A stretch of DNA of 64,000 nucleotides from DASXYG01 sp036502625 (GTDB lineage: Bacteria; Actinomycetota; Actinomycetes; Streptosporangiales; Streptosporangiaceae), in assembly GCA_036502625.1 (NCBI GenBank), contig DASXYG010000032.1:3529-67528 (forward strand). Direction: 5' to 3'. This document shows positions 8,669 through 17,271 of the stretch, piece by piece. A model generated the notes under the pieces. It was given only the letters and a program-made list of their open reading frames with translations, was not told the DNA's origin and searched no databases. How positions within the stretch are numbered: the first letter of the stretch is position 1; the number at the start of each line of letters is the position of its first letter. A program made the position numbers and the translations under genes.

Positions 8669-8785
8669 CGTGCGCGAGGCCGCGAGCGCGGCCCGGCGGC
8701 GCGGCCCGGCGGGGCGGGGCGCGGGCGCGGGGCGAGCGCGGCCCGGCGGCGGGGCGGCCGGGGCGGGGTGCGGGGGCGGGGCGAG

Positions 8786-10189
8786 TTACTCGGGGGCGTC
8801 GTCTGTGCGGGCGGCGGCTAGGACGCGGGCGGCGTCGTTGTCTGAGGCTGTGCGGGCGGCCAGGGTGATGGCGCCGCCTATCACCATCGGCACCACCAGG
8901 ACGTACATTGCGGCGGTCAACGAGCCTGTGGCCTGGGAGCTGAGGCCGACGATCAAGGGGCCGCCCGCGGTGCCTGCCGTGAGGACCAACTGGAGGACGC
9001 CGAAACCCACGCCGCGGGAACCGGCGCCGATGACGTCGGCGACCGTGGCCGTCAGCGTGGGGATGGCGATGGCCATGATCACGACCGAGGCGAACAGCAG
9101 CACGGTGAACAGCGTGAACGTGGTCATCATCATCGACAGGCCGAGGACCGCGGAGCCGATCAGCATGCCGCCGCCACCGGCCAGCACCCGGCCGCCGCGC
9201 CGTACGCCGTGCCAGCGGCGGCCGAGGCGCATGCCGATCATCGTGCCGAGCAGCACACCGACCAGGGAGATGCCGCCGGTGGTCAGCGCCGCCGCGCCGA
9301 CGCCCACGCCGTACGTGCGGTACACCAGGCTGGGCAGCCAGTAGAAGATCCCGGCGAGGCCCAGCGTCAGGATCCCCACGCCGATCCCGACGAGCACCGC
9401 CGTGCGGATCGCCATGATCTCCTTGAGCTGCGCGCCGATCCCGGGGCCGGCCGGGCGGCCGGGTGTGCGCGCGGCCGGTGCGGCGTCCGGTACGGGCACG
9501 GTGTCGGTGCCGCCCGCGGCCGCGACCCGGTCGACGAAACCGCGCGGCGGCTCCCGCAGGCGGAGGCAGAACCACGCGACGATCAGCCCGGGGACGGCCA
9601 TCACGAAGAACGCCGTACGCCATCCGGCGGCCTGGCCGACCACGCCGCCGAGGATCGTGCCGACGGCGGTGCCCGCGTAGACGGTGAGCCGCGTCCAGCC
9701 GAACGCGCGGTCGCGGGACCGCGGCGGGTAGTAGTCGCCGAGCAGGCTGCCGACCACCGGGTTGTCGATGTTCTCGGCGGCGCCCAGCACGATCCGGGTG
9801 ACGTAGAACATCGCGAACGACACGGCCGCGCCGGACGCCACGGTGATCACCGACCACACCACCACGACCAGCCCGACCAGCCCGATCATCCGGGTCCTGC
9901 GGTAGCGGTCGGCGATGTAGCCGGCCGGGACGGCGACGATCATGCCGGCGATCGCGGCGGCCGTGGGGATCGACCCGGCCCAGGCGTCGCCGATGTGCCA
10001 CTGGTGCTGGATCAGCGGCAGCACGCCGGAGACGATGTTGTACTCGATCCGGTCGACCAGGCCGACGCAGAACACCACGATCAGCGGCGCCCAGCCGAAC
10101 GGCGCGTGGAGCAGTGCGCTGACCCCGTCGGGCGGCGGTGCGCCCATACGCGTGAACCACGGACCCTGTACGCGCTGGATGCGAGTCAT
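8786..10189 (-). CDS. MFS transporter, 12 TM
   Basis: 467 aa with about 12 hydrophobic segments and a cytoplasmic mid-loop rich in Pro/Ala (about residues 230-265). TM1 carries VDRIEYNIVSGVLP and the loop after TM2 has AGYIADRYRRTR, the MFS A-motif position. It resembles the sugar/organic-anion branches of MFS, but the substrate is not evident. The ATG at 10189 is chosen over a GTG six bases upstream because GAGG lies at good spacing ahead of the ATG. It is monocistronic and ends at the repeat-dense region. Confidence 0.9.
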   Translation of the reverse strand: MTRIQRVQGPWFTRMGAPPPDGVSALLHAPFGWAPLIVVFCVGLVDRIEYNIVSGVLPLIQHQWHIGDAWAGSIPTAAAIAGMIVAVPAGYIADRYRRTRMIGLVGLVVVVWSVITVASGAAVSFAMFYVTRIVLGAAENIDNPVVGSLLGDYYPPRSRDRAFGWTRLTVYAGTAVGTILGGVVGQAAGWRTAFFVMAVPGLIVAWFCLRLREPPRGFVDRVAAAGGTDTVPVPDAAPAARTPGRPAGPGIGAQLKEIMAIRTAVLVGIGVGILTLGLAGIFYWLPSLVYRTYGVGVGAAALTTGGISLVGVLLGTMIGMRLGRRWHGVRRGGRVLAGGGGMLIGSAVLGLSMMMTTFTLFTVLLFASVVIMAIAIPTLTATVADVIGAGSRGVGFGVLQLVLTAGTAGGPLIVGLSSQATGSLTAAMYVLVVPMVIGGAITLAARTASDNDAARVLAAARTDDAPE

Positions 10190-10216
10190 ATTCACCTCTT
10201 GCGCGAGCGTGCCCTA

Positions 10217-10251
10217 GGTCACACCCGGAAGGCAAGCAGCCGGGTGTGACC
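10217..10251 (-). terminator. Hairpin terminator after the endonuclease/phosphatase gene
   Basis: Perfect 12-bp inverted repeat, GGTCACACCCGG and CCGGGTGTGACC, around an 11-nt loop. It lies just downstream of the stop at 10263 and upstream of the MFS start at 10189, so it most likely ends the upstream gene. An operator for the MFS gene is the alternative. Confidence 0.6.
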
Positions 10252-10262
10252 GGGCGTGCACG

Positions 10263-11510
10263 CTAGAGGCGCAGGTTCTGCCAGGTGAGGTGGTGGTCCG
10301 AGCTGGGGAGCGGGTCGCCCCAGGTCAGCCGGGCCAGCGGGCTGGTGGACGTGGGCCAGAAGATGCCGCCGCCCAGCGGGCGCAGGCCCACCGACGGGAG
10401 CACGTAGTCGACGCGGAGGTTGCCGGGGCCGGCGGGCAGGGCGTCGGCGAAGTCGGCGGTGTCGTACTTCGGGTCGCCCTTGTGGTTTGCGTTGGCCTGG
10501 CCCTGGAGGGCGTTCGCGTCCGGGCCGCCCGCCGAGGTGGGCGCGTGGCTGGTGTCGATCATCGGGTTGTCGAGGAGCTGGTCGATGGCGTGGTCGTAGC
10601 TGTCGCCGTCCAGCGGATCGGCGTTCATGTCGGCGGCGACCACGAACGACGAGCCCGGGCGCAGCCCGCCTCGGTGGCCGCGGTCGTCGTAGATGTACGA
10701 GCCGTGGCCGGGGCGTACGTAGTCGGACCAGAAGCGGATCTCGTCGTGGTTGCGGCGCCCGTTGCGGTCCTCGGCCCCGTCGAAGCTCGGCGGCGTCGGG
10801 TGGCTGACCAGGAAGTGCACCGTACGGCGGCCGATACGGACGGGGACGTCCCAGTGGCTCTTCGACGACAGCCGGAGCACCTTCAGGTCGCCCTTGTCGT
10901 ACCAGGGCCCGCCGGTCTTCGGGTCCGTCGGCAGCGCGGCGCCCGGCATGTCCTTCCAGAGGAACTTCTGGAACGTGCGGACGTGCCGGGTGTCCAGCGG
11001 GTACTTCGAGTAGACGACCATGCCGTACTGCCCGGGGAAGAAGCCGTAGCCCTGGGCGTCCTGGCCGTAGGCGTCCGAGCCCGGCGTGGTGACCACCGTG
11101 CCGTCGTTGTTCAGGTCGCGGCCGGACGGGATGCCGGTGTTGCTCGGCGCGGTGTAGGCGTACGGGTAGTGCACCGGCTTCGCGCCGTTGTGCGGGCGGG
11201 CGAGGTAGTTGCGCTGGAACTCCCGCACGCTCGCGCCGGCGGAGTCGTAGTCGAACTCGTTGACCAGCAGGACGTCCGGGTGCGCGCGCTGGATGATCTC
11301 CGCGACGTTGTCCGCCTGCGCGTTGCCGGGCTTGGCCAGGTCCTTCACGAGGTCGCCCTGCGCGGGACGGTTCAGCGACGCGTTGAAGGTGGCGAACCGT
11401 ACGCTGCGGCCCCCGCCGTGCCCGTGCGCGGCGGCGTGCGCGGCGCCGGGCGCCAGCGCCACGGTGAGGCCGACGGCCGCGAGCAAAGGGATCATCGGAG
11501 TTCGGCGCAC
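10263..11510 (-). CDS. Secreted endonuclease/exonuclease/phosphatase family protein
   Basis: 415 aa from the GTG at 11510 (MRRTPMIPLLAAVG...), giving a signal peptide ending near AAHA. The EEP fold shows FATFNASLNRP at the start, LLVNEFDYD (metal-binding Glu), HFLVSHPTPPSF, FVVAADMNADPLDG (catalytic Asp/Asn) and a final SSDHHLTW with the catalytic Asp-His. These domains cleave phosphodiesters in nucleic acids, lipids or inositol phosphates. Export suggests an extracellular nuclease or phosphodiesterase role. It is close to actinobacterial proteins often annotated as secreted endonuclease/exonuclease/phosphatase. Confidence 0.9.
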   Translation of the reverse strand: MRRTPMIPLLAAVGLTVALAPGAAHAAAHGHGGGRSVRFATFNASLNRPAQGDLVKDLAKPGNAQADNVAEIIQRAHPDVLLVNEFDYDSAGASVREFQRNYLARPHNGAKPVHYPYAYTAPSNTGIPSGRDLNNDGTVVTTPGSDAYGQDAQGYGFFPGQYGMVVYSKYPLDTRHVRTFQKFLWKDMPGAALPTDPKTGGPWYDKGDLKVLRLSSKSHWDVPVRIGRRTVHFLVSHPTPPSFDGAEDRNGRRNHDEIRFWSDYVRPGHGSYIYDDRGHRGGLRPGSSFVVAADMNADPLDGDSYDHAIDQLLDNPMIDTSHAPTSAGGPDANALQGQANANHKGDPKYDTADFADALPAGPGNLRVDYVLPSVGLRPLGGGIFWPTSTSPLARLTWGDPLPSSDHHLTWQNLRL

Positions 11511-11734
11511 GATCGCCCCCAGGTGTCGGGCTTCCGGTGGGCGGGTCGCCACCGGGACCGGTTCTACCTCGGTTTCGCTAACGACGCATCACGGTGGTCC
11601 ATCGAAAGAATGAATGAACCTCATGATCCGGTCGTAACGGGGATGAAACGCACATCGGGCCGGGTCGTAACACGCGGCGGCGAGGGTGGCACGCGGTTCG
11701 CCCCCGCACGATGCAGTACGAGAGAGGGACCCGC

Positions 11735-13033
11735 ATGAGCCCAAGCGCAGCCCCCGCTGCGACCGCTGTCGGCGCTCCGGTGCGCGAGCTGCGCCGGATC
11801 GCCACGGCATCGTTCATCGGCACCGCACTGGAGTGGTACGACTTCTTCCTGTACGGCACCGCCACCGCCCTGGTGTTCAACAAGCTGTTCTTCCCGAACG
11901 TGGACCCGGCCGTCGGCCTGATCGCGTCGTTCTCCACCTTCGCCATCGGCTTCGTCGCGCGGCCCGTCGGCGCGCTGATCTTCGGCCACTTCGGCGACCG
12001 CATCGGCCGCAAGCGCACCCTCATCGCCACGGTCACGCTGATGGGCGCGGCCACCGGCCTCGTCGGCGTCATCCCGTCGTACGCCTCCATCGGCCTGGCC
12101 GCGCCGGTCATCCTGGCCGTGCTGCGGTTCCTCCAGGGCGTCTCGGTGGGCGGCGAGTGGAGCGGCGCCATGCTGCTCACGCTGGAGAACGCGCCCGCCG
12201 AACGGCACGGCAGGTACGCCGCGATCCCGCAGCTCGGCTCCCCGGCCGGCACGCTGCTGTCCAGCGGCGCGATGACCGCCGTCGCGTTCCTGCCCGACGC
12301 GCAGTTCTACTCCTGGGGCTGGCGCCTGCCGTTCCTCGCCGCGTTCGTGCTGCTCGGCGTCGGGCTGTACCTCCGGCTGCGGGTCGAGGAGTCGCCGGTG
12401 TTCCAGCGGCTCGTCAAGGAGGACCGCACCGTACGGGTGCCGCTCATCGAGGCGTTCCGGCGCACCGGCGGGCGCATGCTGGTCAGCGCGTGCGTCGCGT
12501 TCACCGGCATCGGCGCGTTCTTCCTGCTCACCACGTTCATGATCAGCTACGTCGTGGACACGCTGCACATGTCGCGGCCGGTCATCCTGAACGCCACGCT
12601 GCTCGCCGCCGTGCTCGAGGCCGTGGTCATCGTCGTGACCGGGCGCTTCGTGGAGCGGTTCGGCGCGGCGCGCGTCTGCGCCGTCGGCGGCCTCCTCGGC
12701 ATCGTGCTGGCGTACCCGGTGTGGGCGCTGGTGGACACCCGGTCCCCGGTGCTGGTCACGATCGCCGTGGCCGGCACGATCGCGCTGCTGTCCATCCCGT
12801 ACGCCCCGGTCGGCGCCGTGATCACCAACCTGTTCCCCGAGGAGATCAGGTACAGCGCGGTGTCCATCTCCTACAACATCGCCGGGCTCGCGGGCGGTTT
12901 CGTGCCGCTGCTCGCGCAGAGCCTGCTCGGCGGGTTCGGCGCGTCGTGGCCGCTGGCGATCCTGCTCGGCCTCATCGCGGCGATCACCGCGGCCGGCTCG
13001 TTCGCGGCGATGCGGATGCGGCTGCCCGCCTGA
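11735..13033 (+). CDS. MFS transporter, MHS family (paralogue of the one at 4145)
   Basis: 432 aa with 12 predicted helices and the MHS signature TALEWYDFFLYG, GHFGDRIGRKRT and GVSVGGEWSGA. It is very like the transporter at 4145-5476 along its whole length, so the two arose by duplication. The ATG at 11735 follows GAGAGAGGGAC. Upstream, GGTCGTAAC occurs at about 11630 and 11663, a possible regulator repeat. No catabolic genes follow, so the substrate is not hinted by context. Confidence 0.92.
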   Translation: MSPSAAPAATAVGAPVRELRRIATASFIGTALEWYDFFLYGTATALVFNKLFFPNVDPAVGLIASFSTFAIGFVARPVGALIFGHFGDRIGRKRTLIATVTLMGAATGLVGVIPSYASIGLAAPVILAVLRFLQGVSVGGEWSGAMLLTLENAPAERHGRYAAIPQLGSPAGTLLSSGAMTAVAFLPDAQFYSWGWRLPFLAAFVLLGVGLYLRLRVEESPVFQRLVKEDRTVRVPLIEAFRRTGGRMLVSACVAFTGIGAFFLLTTFMISYVVDTLHMSRPVILNATLLAAVLEAVVIVVTGRFVERFGAARVCAVGGLLGIVLAYPVWALVDTRSPVLVTIAVAGTIALLSIPYAPVGAVITNLFPEEIRYSAVSISYNIAGLAGGFVPLLAQSLLGGFGASWPLAILLGLIAAITAAGSFAAMRMRLPA

Positions 13034-13059
13034 TCCGCCCGCCCGGCGACAATCGGGGG

Positions 13060-13701
13060 ATGGACAGCACGCCGCACACCGTACGGGGGAGCGGCGCACA
13101 CGAGATCGAGGTGCGCCGCTCCCGGTTCATCGGCGCGGTCGCCCCGGTGCGCGACGCGGCCGCGGCGCGCGCGTTCGTCGAGGGGCGGCGCGCCGCGCAC
13201 CCGTCCGCGCGCCACCACTGCTTCGCGTACGTCCTCGGCGGCGGCGCGGACCGCGCCGAGAAGGCGAGCGACGACGGTGAGCCGTCCGGCACCGGCGGCG
13301 CGCCCATCCTCGAGGTGCTGAAGAAGCGCGAGATCACCGACGCGGTGGCGGTGGTCACCCGCTACTTCGGCGGCGTGCTGCTCGGCGCGGGCGGGCTGAT
13401 CCGCGCGTACGGCCAGGCGGCGGCGCGCGCAGTGGACACCGCGGGCGTGGTGGCGCTGACCCCGGTGGCGATCGTCACGGTGACCGTCGGCTACGCCCAC
13501 GCGGGACGGCTGGAGAGCGTTCTCCGCGAGTCCCGCACCATCCGCGACGTCCGCTACGGCACCGACGGCACGGTCGCCCTCGACCTCGCCGTCCCCGAGT
13601 CGCAGATCGCCGCCCTGCGGTCCCAGTTGGCCGACCAGACCTCAGGGGCTGCCACGATGGAGCTCCTCACGACGGAGTACCTCCCGCAGCGGAACGGGTG
13701 A
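13060..13701 (+). CDS. YigZ/IMPACT family protein
   Basis: 213 aa. The N-terminal UPF0029/Impact domain shows RRSRFIGAVAPV, HHCFAYVLG, DDGEPSGTGGAPILE and the VTRYFGGVLLGAGGLIRAY signature. The C-terminal DUF1949-like alpha/beta domain follows from about residue 140. Family members are linked to translation control under stress, but the biochemical role in bacteria is not settled. The ATG is 26 bp after the transporter stop. Confidence 0.93.
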   Translation: MDSTPHTVRGSGAHEIEVRRSRFIGAVAPVRDAAAARAFVEGRRAAHPSARHHCFAYVLGGGADRAEKASDDGEPSGTGGAPILEVLKKREITDAVAVVTRYFGGVLLGAGGLIRAYGQAAARAVDTAGVVALTPVAIVTVTVGYAHAGRLESVLRESRTIRDVRYGTDGTVALDLAVPESQIAALRSQLADQTSGAATMELLTTEYLPQRNG

Positions 13702-13747
13702 CCGGAGTCGGTCCAACCATCGGCGGGGGTGCGGCGTCTGACGGGGT

Positions 13748-14290
13748 ATGGCGGTACCGGCCGATACGTCGCCGATCACCCTCCCCGGAAGGGACGGCGT
13801 GCGCGCATTCAGGGCAAGCGACCGGGCGGCGGCGGACGAGTTGTTCGCCGCCCACTATCCGCGGCTCGCCGGGTGGGTGCGCCGCATGGTCCGCGACGAC
13901 GAGATCGCGCACGAGATCGCGTCGGAGGCGTTCACCCGGCTGATGTCCCGCTGGACCCGGCTGGACAACCCGCACGCCTACCTCTACCGCATCGCCACGA
14001 ACCTCGTCCGCGACCACTGGCGCCGCACCGAACGCGAGCGGCGCGCGATGCGCACGTACGCCAACGGCCGCCGCGCCGACACCGACCAGGCGGACCTCTC
14101 CGTCGACCTGCGGGAACTGGTCGACACCCTGCCCGAGCGGCAGCGCCACGCGTTCCTGCTGCACTACTACGCGGGCTATCCCATACGCGAGGTCGCCGGC
14201 ATGCTGCACCGCCCCGAGGGCACCGTGAAGTCGGACCTCTTCCAGGCGCGGAACACCCTGCGAGCGGCACTGGACGGAAGCCATGAGTGA
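13748..14290 (+). CDS. ECF-type RNA polymerase sigma factor
   Basis: 180 aa. Region 2 spans about residues 24-95 (ELFAAHYPRLAGWVRRMV, then LYRIATNLVRDHWRR). Region 4 lies at about 122-172 (LPERQRHAFLLHYYAGYPIREVAGML and EGTVKSDLFQAR as helix-turn-helix). It directs core polymerase to a dedicated promoter set. The start ATG is at 13748. The stop overlaps the next gene by 8 nt, the classic sigma/anti-sigma coupling, so the next protein probably controls it. Confidence 0.92.
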   Translation: MAVPADTSPITLPGRDGVRAFRASDRAAADELFAAHYPRLAGWVRRMVRDDEIAHEIASEAFTRLMSRWTRLDNPHAYLYRIATNLVRDHWRRTERERRAMRTYANGRRADTDQADLSVDLRELVDTLPERQRHAFLLHYYAGYPIREVAGMLHRPEGTVKSDLFQARNTLRAALDGSHE

Positions 14291-15086
14291 CGGCCACGAC
14301 GGACACGACGAGTTCGACGACTGGCTGCGCAGCTCGGTTGAGCCGCTGCCGCCGCCACCGGGGACGTACGACCGGGTCCGCCGCCAGGCGCGCCGCCGCA
14401 GGCTCGGCAAGGCGCTCGCCGTGGGCACGCTGGCCGCCGTCGTCGTGGTCGGCGGCGCCACGGTGCCGCGCATGCTCCGCGGCGCCGAGCCGCAGACGCT
14501 CTACCCGAAGACCACCGGGTCGTCCGGCACGCTCGCCACGCCGCGCGCGACCGCGCACCCGACGCACTCCGCGCCGGACCGGACGAGCACGCCGAGCCAT
14601 TCCAGCGCGGCGTCCGGCAGCCTCACGCCCGAACCGCACCACTCGCAGGCGCCGCCGCCCGCCGCGGGCCCGTCCCGCTGCCACACCGGCGACCTGTCCG
14701 TGCGCGTGACCGGCGGCGACGCGGGAGCGGGCCAGCGTTACGCGGGCGTCGTCCTCACGAACACCTCGTCGCGGACCTGCACCGTGTACGGCTACATCGG
14801 CGTGGCGCTGTCCGGCCCGGCGCCCACCGACCTCATCCGCGACCCGGGCGACCGCCACCGCGTCACGCTCCCGCCCGGCGGCGCGGCGGCCACCAGCCTC
14901 CACTGGACGGCGGTGCCGGCCGACGGCGAGGGCCCCAACTGCGGACCCCGGCCCGCGAGCATCGCGATCACCCCGCCGGACGAGACCACGCAGCACACGG
15001 TGTCGTGGCCGTACGGCGGCGTCTGCCAGCACGGCGAGATGCACACGGTGCCGCTCGTGCGCGGCAGCAGCCCGCCGCCGATCTGA
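14283..15086 (+). CDS. Single-pass membrane protein with DUF4232-like exported domain; possible sigma partner
   Basis: 267 aa. A short acidic cytoplasmic part holds DEFDDWLRSSVEPLPPPPG, followed by Arg-rich RRQARRRR and one TM helix (about residues 43-62). An extracytoplasmic Ser/Thr/Pro linker then leads to a C-terminal domain with two cysteine pairs, in which NTSSRTCTVYGYIGV is typical of DUF4232. Its start lies inside the sigma gene end. It has no zinc-finger H-x3-C-x2-C motif, so if it is the anti-sigma factor it is a non-ZAS type (inference from position). Confidence 0.85.
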   Translation: MSDGHDGHDEFDDWLRSSVEPLPPPPGTYDRVRRQARRRRLGKALAVGTLAAVVVVGGATVPRMLRGAEPQTLYPKTTGSSGTLATPRATAHPTHSAPDRTSTPSHSSAASGSLTPEPHHSQAPPPAAGPSRCHTGDLSVRVTGGDAGAGQRYAGVVLTNTSSRTCTVYGYIGVALSGPAPTDLIRDPGDRHRVTLPPGGAAATSLHWTAVPADGEGPNCGPRPASIAITPPDETTQHTVSWPYGGVCQHGEMHTVPLVRGSSPPPI

Positions 15087-15095
15087 GCCCGGCGG

Positions 15096-16553
15096 TCAGC
15101 GGATCAGCTCGTAGTCCCCGGCCCGCACGCGGCGGGTCTGGAGGAAGAACTTCCAGGTGAAGCCGGGCCAGACGGTGGTGTTCTTGCCGTTGGCGTCGAG
15201 GTACCAGCTCGTGCAGCCGGACGCCCACACGGTGCCGGACAGCTTGCGCTGGATGCCGGCGTTGAACGCGTCCATGACCCGGGGGCGCACGTCGATCGCC
15301 GTGGCCTTCGTACGGGACAGCAGGCGCAGGCAGTCGATGATGTAGTGCACCTGCGCCTCGATCATGAAGATCATCGAGCTGTGGCCGAGGCCGGTGTTCG
15401 GGCCGATGAGCAGGAACATGTTCGGGAAGCCGGAGACGGCCGTGCCGAGGTACGCCGACATGCCGTCGCTCCACGCCTCCGACAGCTTCCGCCCGCCGCG
15501 GCCGGTGAGCCGCAGGGCGTCGAGCGCGTCGGTGACGTGGAAGCCGGTGCCGAAGATGATCACGTCGGCCTCGTGCGCCACTCCGTCGCTGGTGACCACC
15601 GCGTTCTCGGTGATCTCCTGGATGCCGTCGGTGATGACGGCCACGTTGTCACGCGTCAGTGCCGGATAGTAGTCGTCGGACAGCAGGGTGCGCTTGCAGC
15701 CCATCGTGTGGTCCGGGGTGACCTTGGCGCGCAGCTCCGGGTCCTTGATCTGCTTGTGGATGTGCCGGATCGGGACGCGCTGCGCGAGGCGCATCAGCCT
15801 CGGGTTGTCGAACCCGGGGATGCGGCTCTCGTTGATCCAGTAGATCGCGTTCCGCCGCGCGCGCTGCGCCGCGGGGAACCTGGCGAACAGGTCGTGCTCG
15901 CGCTCGCTGATCTCCCGGTCCGGCTTCGGCATGATCCACGGCGGGGTGCGCTGGAACAGGTCGAGGCTCTCCACCTCGGGCGCGATGGCCGGGACGAACT
16001 GGATGGCGCTCGCGCCCGTGCCGACGACGGCGACGCGCTTGCCGCGCAGGTCGACGGAGTGGTCCCACTCGGCGGAGTGGAAGGCCGGGCCGGCGAACCG
16101 CTCCACGCCGGGGATCTCCGGGATCTTCGGCACGTGCAGCGGACCCATGCCGAACATGACGGCGCGGCAGGTCAGCGGCGCGGCGTCGCGGATGTCGACC
16201 CGCCAGGTGCGCGCGGCGTCGTCGTACTCCGCGCCGGTGACCTCGGCGCCGTACCTGATGTGGCCGGCGACGCCGTACTTCGTCGCGCAGTGCTCCAGGT
16301 ACGCGCGGATCTCCGGCTGCGGCGAGAACATCCGCGACCAGCGCGGGTTCGGCTCGAAGGAGTACGAGTAGAGGTGCGACTGCACGTCGCAGGCGCAGCC
16401 GGGATAGGTGTTCTCGCGCCAGGTGCCGCCGAGGCCGCGCGCCTTCTCCAGGACCACGAAGTCGTCGTGGCCCGCCTCCTTGAGCCGGATCGCCATGCAC
16501 AGGCCGGAGAATCCGGATCCGACGATCACGATCGACGGGTCGGTGGCGTTCAC
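15096..16553 (-). CDS. Flavin-containing monooxygenase, Baeyer-Villiger type
   Basis: 485 aa. The start is the GTG at 16553 behind GGGAGGA. The FAD Rossmann motif is IVGSGFSGL. The Baeyer-Villiger fingerprint FxGxxxHxxxW is visible as FAGPAFHSAEW, the NADPH motif is VVGTGASA, and an IFGTGFH segment lies near the end. These enzymes insert oxygen next to ketones using NADPH and O2. The gene is divergent from a TetR regulator with an operator in the gap, so it is very likely its target. A paralogue lies at 45273-46760. Confidence 0.93.
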   Translation of the reverse strand: MNATDPSIVIVGSGFSGLCMAIRLKEAGHDDFVVLEKARGLGGTWRENTYPGCACDVQSHLYSYSFEPNPRWSRMFSPQPEIRAYLEHCATKYGVAGHIRYGAEVTGAEYDDAARTWRVDIRDAAPLTCRAVMFGMGPLHVPKIPEIPGVERFAGPAFHSAEWDHSVDLRGKRVAVVGTGASAIQFVPAIAPEVESLDLFQRTPPWIMPKPDREISEREHDLFARFPAAQRARRNAIYWINESRIPGFDNPRLMRLAQRVPIRHIHKQIKDPELRAKVTPDHTMGCKRTLLSDDYYPALTRDNVAVITDGIQEITENAVVTSDGVAHEADVIIFGTGFHVTDALDALRLTGRGGRKLSEAWSDGMSAYLGTAVSGFPNMFLLIGPNTGLGHSSMIFMIEAQVHYIIDCLRLLSRTKATAIDVRPRVMDAFNAGIQRKLSGTVWASGCTSWYLDANGKNTTVWPGFTWKFFLQTRRVRAGDYELIR

Positions 16554-16578
16554 GCGTCCTCCCGGGGGCCGCCCTATT

Positions 16579-16613
16579 GGACCTACTGTCAGTAGGTTAC
16601 TGGAAGTAGGTCC
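16579..16613. promoter_or_regulatory. TetR-type operator between monooxygenase and regulator
   Basis: A perfect 17-bp palindrome ACCTACTG-T-CAGTAGGT (16581-16597) is followed by a third half-site AAGTAGGT. The ends also pair with each other: GGACCTACT (16579-16587) with AGTAGGTCC (16605-16613). Two overlapping dyads in the gap of a divergent pair suggest two regulator dimers that shut both promoters. Confidence 0.8.
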
Positions 16614-16641
16614 GTCTGGGTAGCGGCGATACGCTGACCTC

Positions 16642-17271
16642 GTGACGGACACCACGGCGCGCGGCGGTGCGGGGCCCACCCGCGGCACCCGGCGCATGCC
16701 GCGCGCCGAACGCGAACGCCAGATGCTCGCCGTCGCCGAGGAGGTCTTCGCCGAGCGCGGCTACGCCGGCGCCGCCATGGACGAGATCGCCGAGCGCGTC
16801 GGCGTCTCCAAGCCGATGCTGTACGAGTACTTCGGCTCCAAGGACGGCCTGCTCAGCGCCTGCGTCTCCCGGGTGCGCACCGAGCTGCTTGACGCCACGC
16901 GCCGTGCGGTCGCCGGCGCGCCCACGCCCGAGGAGGCGATGCGCCGCGGCCACCTGGCGTTCTTCCGGTTCGTCGACGACCACGCGGCGGCCTGGGCGGT
17001 GCTGCTGCACGAGTCGCGGGTCACGGACGGCCCCGCCGCGGCGGCCATCGACGCCATCCGCGAGCAGCAGACGGGCTTCATCGTCGAGCTGCTGACCGCG
17101 CAGAAGCCGGACGTGCCACGCCGCGAGCTGGAGGCGTACGCCCAGCTCCTCGTGGGCGCGTCCGAGCGCCTGGCCGTCTGGCGCACCGAGCACCGCGTCA
17201 GCGCGAAACGCGCCACGGAGTACCTCATGAACGTCATGTGGACCGGCCTGGGCCGGCTGGCGGCGATCTAG
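16642..17271 (+). CDS. TetR/AcrR family transcriptional regulator
   Basis: 209 aa. The N-terminal HTH runs from ERERQMLAVAEEVFAERGY to GVSKPMLYEYFGSKDGL (about residues 20-68), followed by an all-helical ligand domain. The GTG start follows weak context. The nested palindrome upstream is the likely binding site, so it should repress itself and the adjacent Baeyer-Villiger-type monooxygenase, released by an unknown ketone-like ligand (inference). Its stop overlaps the convergent methyltransferase stop. Confidence 0.93.
   Translation: MTDTTARGGAGPTRGTRRMPRAERERQMLAVAEEVFAERGYAGAAMDEIAERVGVSKPMLYEYFGSKDGLLSACVSRVRTELLDATRRAVAGAPTPEEAMRRGHLAFFRFVDDHAAAWAVLLHESRVTDGPAAAAIDAIREQQTGFIVELLTAQKPDVPRRELEAYAQLLVGASERLAVWRTEHRVSAKRATEYLMNVMWTGLGRLAAI

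Larger units (their letters stand above)
7391..8785. other. Gene-free, repeat-dense convergent intergenic region
   Basis: About 1.4 kb between the 3' ends of the TPP enzyme (+) and an MFS transporter (-). Long open frames cross it on both strands, but their products are low-complexity Ala/Arg/Pro runs from short tandem repeats, with no start context and no family resemblance. It contains four copies of a roughly 45-75 bp direct repeat, a heptamer array and five hairpin units, listed separately. Confidence 0.8.

Noticed and set aside
7451..8821. Long open frame of about 456 codons on the + strand across the repeat region
   Set aside because: Product is runs of Ala-Pro-Arg-Ala-Ser made by short tandem repeats; no family resemblance or ribosome site, and the frame stays open only because stop codons are rare in this composition.
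7716..10235. 839-codon frame on the - strand
   Set aside because: Overlaps the real MFS gene in another frame; its tail is GARREA-type repeats from the heptamer array.
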